Positions 14,812 to 15,772 of a stretch of DNA of 15,772 nt are shown piece by piece (positions within the stretch are counted from its first letter, which is position 1; each line of letters begins with the position of its first letter). Under the pieces are notes generated by a model. The model searched no databases. It was not told where the DNA came from and was given only the letters and a program-made list of their open reading frames with translations. The stretch comes from an uncultured Amaricoccus sp. (GTDB taxonomy: Bacteria; Pseudomonadota; Alphaproteobacteria; Rhodobacterales; Rhodobacteraceae): contig NZ_CALAGI010000112.1 of NCBI RefSeq assembly GCF_937891315.1, positions 1-15,772 of the forward strand, written 5' to 3'. The position numbers were made by a program, and so were the translations under genes.

Positions 14812-15772
14812 CGGAAGCCGCGTCCGGGCCGGTCGCGCGCCTCGACGGCGTCAGCCTCACCTTTGGCCGGACGCGGGCGCTGGCGGAGGTGACGCTCGAG
14901 CTGCCCTCGAGCTGCATGGTCGGTCTGATCGGGCCGGATGGGGTGGGCAAATCGACGCTGCTCTCGCTCATCGCCGGCGCGCGCGCGGTTCAGGCCGGGC
15001 GGGTCACCGTGCTCGGCGGCGACATCGCCGACGCCCGCCACCGTGCCGCGGCGCAGCCGCGCGTCGCCTACATGCCGCAGGGGCTCGGCAGGAACCTCTA
15101 TCCGACGCTGTCGGTCACCGAGAACGTCGAGTTCTTCGGCCGCCTCTTCGGCCAGGACGCGGCCGAGCGGCGGGAGCGGATCGCGCGGCTGCTCGCGAGC
15201 ACCGGCCTCGCGCCCTTCGCCGACCGGCCGGCGCAGAAGCTTTCGGGCGGAATGAAGCAGAAGCTCGGCCTCTGCTGCGCGCTGATCCACGACCCGGACC
15301 TCCTGATCCTCGACGAGCCGACGACGGGCGTCGATCCGCTGTCGCGCCGGCAGTTCTGGGAGCTGATCGACTCGATCCGTCATGCCCGCGCGGGCATGAG
15401 CGTCATCGTCGCCACCGCCTACATGGAGGAGGCGGCGCGCTTCGACCACCTCGTCGCCATGGACGGGGGCCGGGTCCTCGCGACCGGCACGCCGGCGGAG
15501 CTGATGGCGCGGACGAAGACCTCCGACCTCGACACCGCCTTCGTCGCGCTGCTGCCCGAGGAGCGGCGGCGGGGCTACGACGAACTCGCGATCCCGCCGC
15601 GGACAATCGCCGCGGGCGGTCCCCCGGCGATCGAGGCGGATGGGCTGACCATGCGCTTCGGCGATTTCACCGCCGTCGATCACGTGAGCTTCCGCATCGA
15701 CAAGGGCGAGATCTTCGGCTTCCTCGGCTCGAACGGCTGCGGCAAGACCACGACGATGAAGATGCTGACCGG
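14808..15772 (+). CDS. rbbA: RbbA-like double-ABC ATPase/permease (N-terminal part, runs off window)
   Basis: An ATPase of an ABC-2 export system, open to the right edge (321 codons). The first nucleotide-binding domain (about 10-235) has Walker A GPDGVGKST (42-50), Q-loop MPQG (89-92), signature LSGGMKQ (145-151) and Walker B LLILDEP (165-171). The switch position reads ATAYMEEA instead of a His-containing motif; as I recall this is usual for RbbA. A second domain begins at about 274 and has Walker A GSNGCGKTTT (307-316). Two tandem ABC domains behind a HlyD adaptor identify the RbbA/YhiH family. E. coli RbbA was reported as ribosome-associated; its transport role is less clear. A C-terminal ABC-2 membrane part and a yhhJ-like permease gene are expected beyond the window. 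Confidence 0.9.
   Translation, partial: MTEAASGPVARLDGVSLTFGRTRALAEVTLELPSSCMVGLIGPDGVGKSTLLSLIAGARAVQAGRVTVLGGDIADARHRAAAQPRVAYMPQGLGRNLYPTLSVTENVEFFGRLFGQDAAERRERIARLLASTGLAPFADRPAQKLSGGMKQKLGLCCALIHDPDLLILDEPTTGVDPLSRRQFWELIDSIRHARAGMSVIVATAYMEEAARFDHLVAMDGGRVLATGTPAELMARTKTSDLDTAFVALLPEERRRGYDELAIPPRTIAAGGPPAIEADGLTMRFGDFTAVDHVSFRIDKGEIFGFLGSNGCGKTTTMKMLT

Overview
This is a GC-rich window whose gene families and gene order suggest an alphaproteobacterium (Rhodobacterales or Hyphomicrobiales type). That placement is an inference from base composition and cluster layout, not a search result. No rRNA, tRNA, CRISPR array, transposase or integrase was seen.

Layout from left to right: (1) On the minus strand, a truncated sucrose/SLC45-type MFS transporter lies behind an SRPBCC/AHSA1 protein, with an ATGA overlap and a TTAACGTTAA palindrome upstream. 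(2) A divergent heavy-metal pair follows: a MerR-family Zn/Cd/Pb-type regulator (minus) and a ZntA-like P1B ATPase (plus). The MerR-type promoter between them has a stretched spacer and a perfect dyad. (3) On the plus strand, a gene of visibly lower GC encodes a C-terminal OST-HTH/LOTUS RNA-binding domain and an N-terminal helical region carrying an RNDLVHH motif like that of HEPN ribonucleases. It abuts the broken end of an acyl-CoA ligase pseudogene. (4) A five-gene leucine/isovalerate operon lies on the minus strand: isovaleryl-CoA dehydrogenase, methylcrotonyl-CoA carboxylase beta and alpha subunits, HMG-CoA lyase and methylglutaconyl-CoA hydratase. The genes are overlapping or 12 bases apart. 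The ligase pseudogene is its sixth and last gene. (5) A divergent AraC-family regulator, a likely controller of the operon, is read to the right. (6) On the plus strand, a HlyD-type periplasmic adaptor (YhiI-like) overlaps by ATGA the start of an RbbA-like double-ABC ATPase that runs off the window.

The leu operon can take isovaleryl-CoA to acetyl-CoA and acetoacetate: LiuA dehydrogenates, LiuB and LiuD carboxylate, LiuC hydrates and LiuE cleaves. The final ligase gene has lost about 200 internal codons and its whole C-terminal part. It ends a few bases from the LOTUS gene, so a rearrangement appears to have replaced the 3' end of the operon with foreign DNA. The HEPN-like/LOTUS gene and this scar are the most unusual part of the window.
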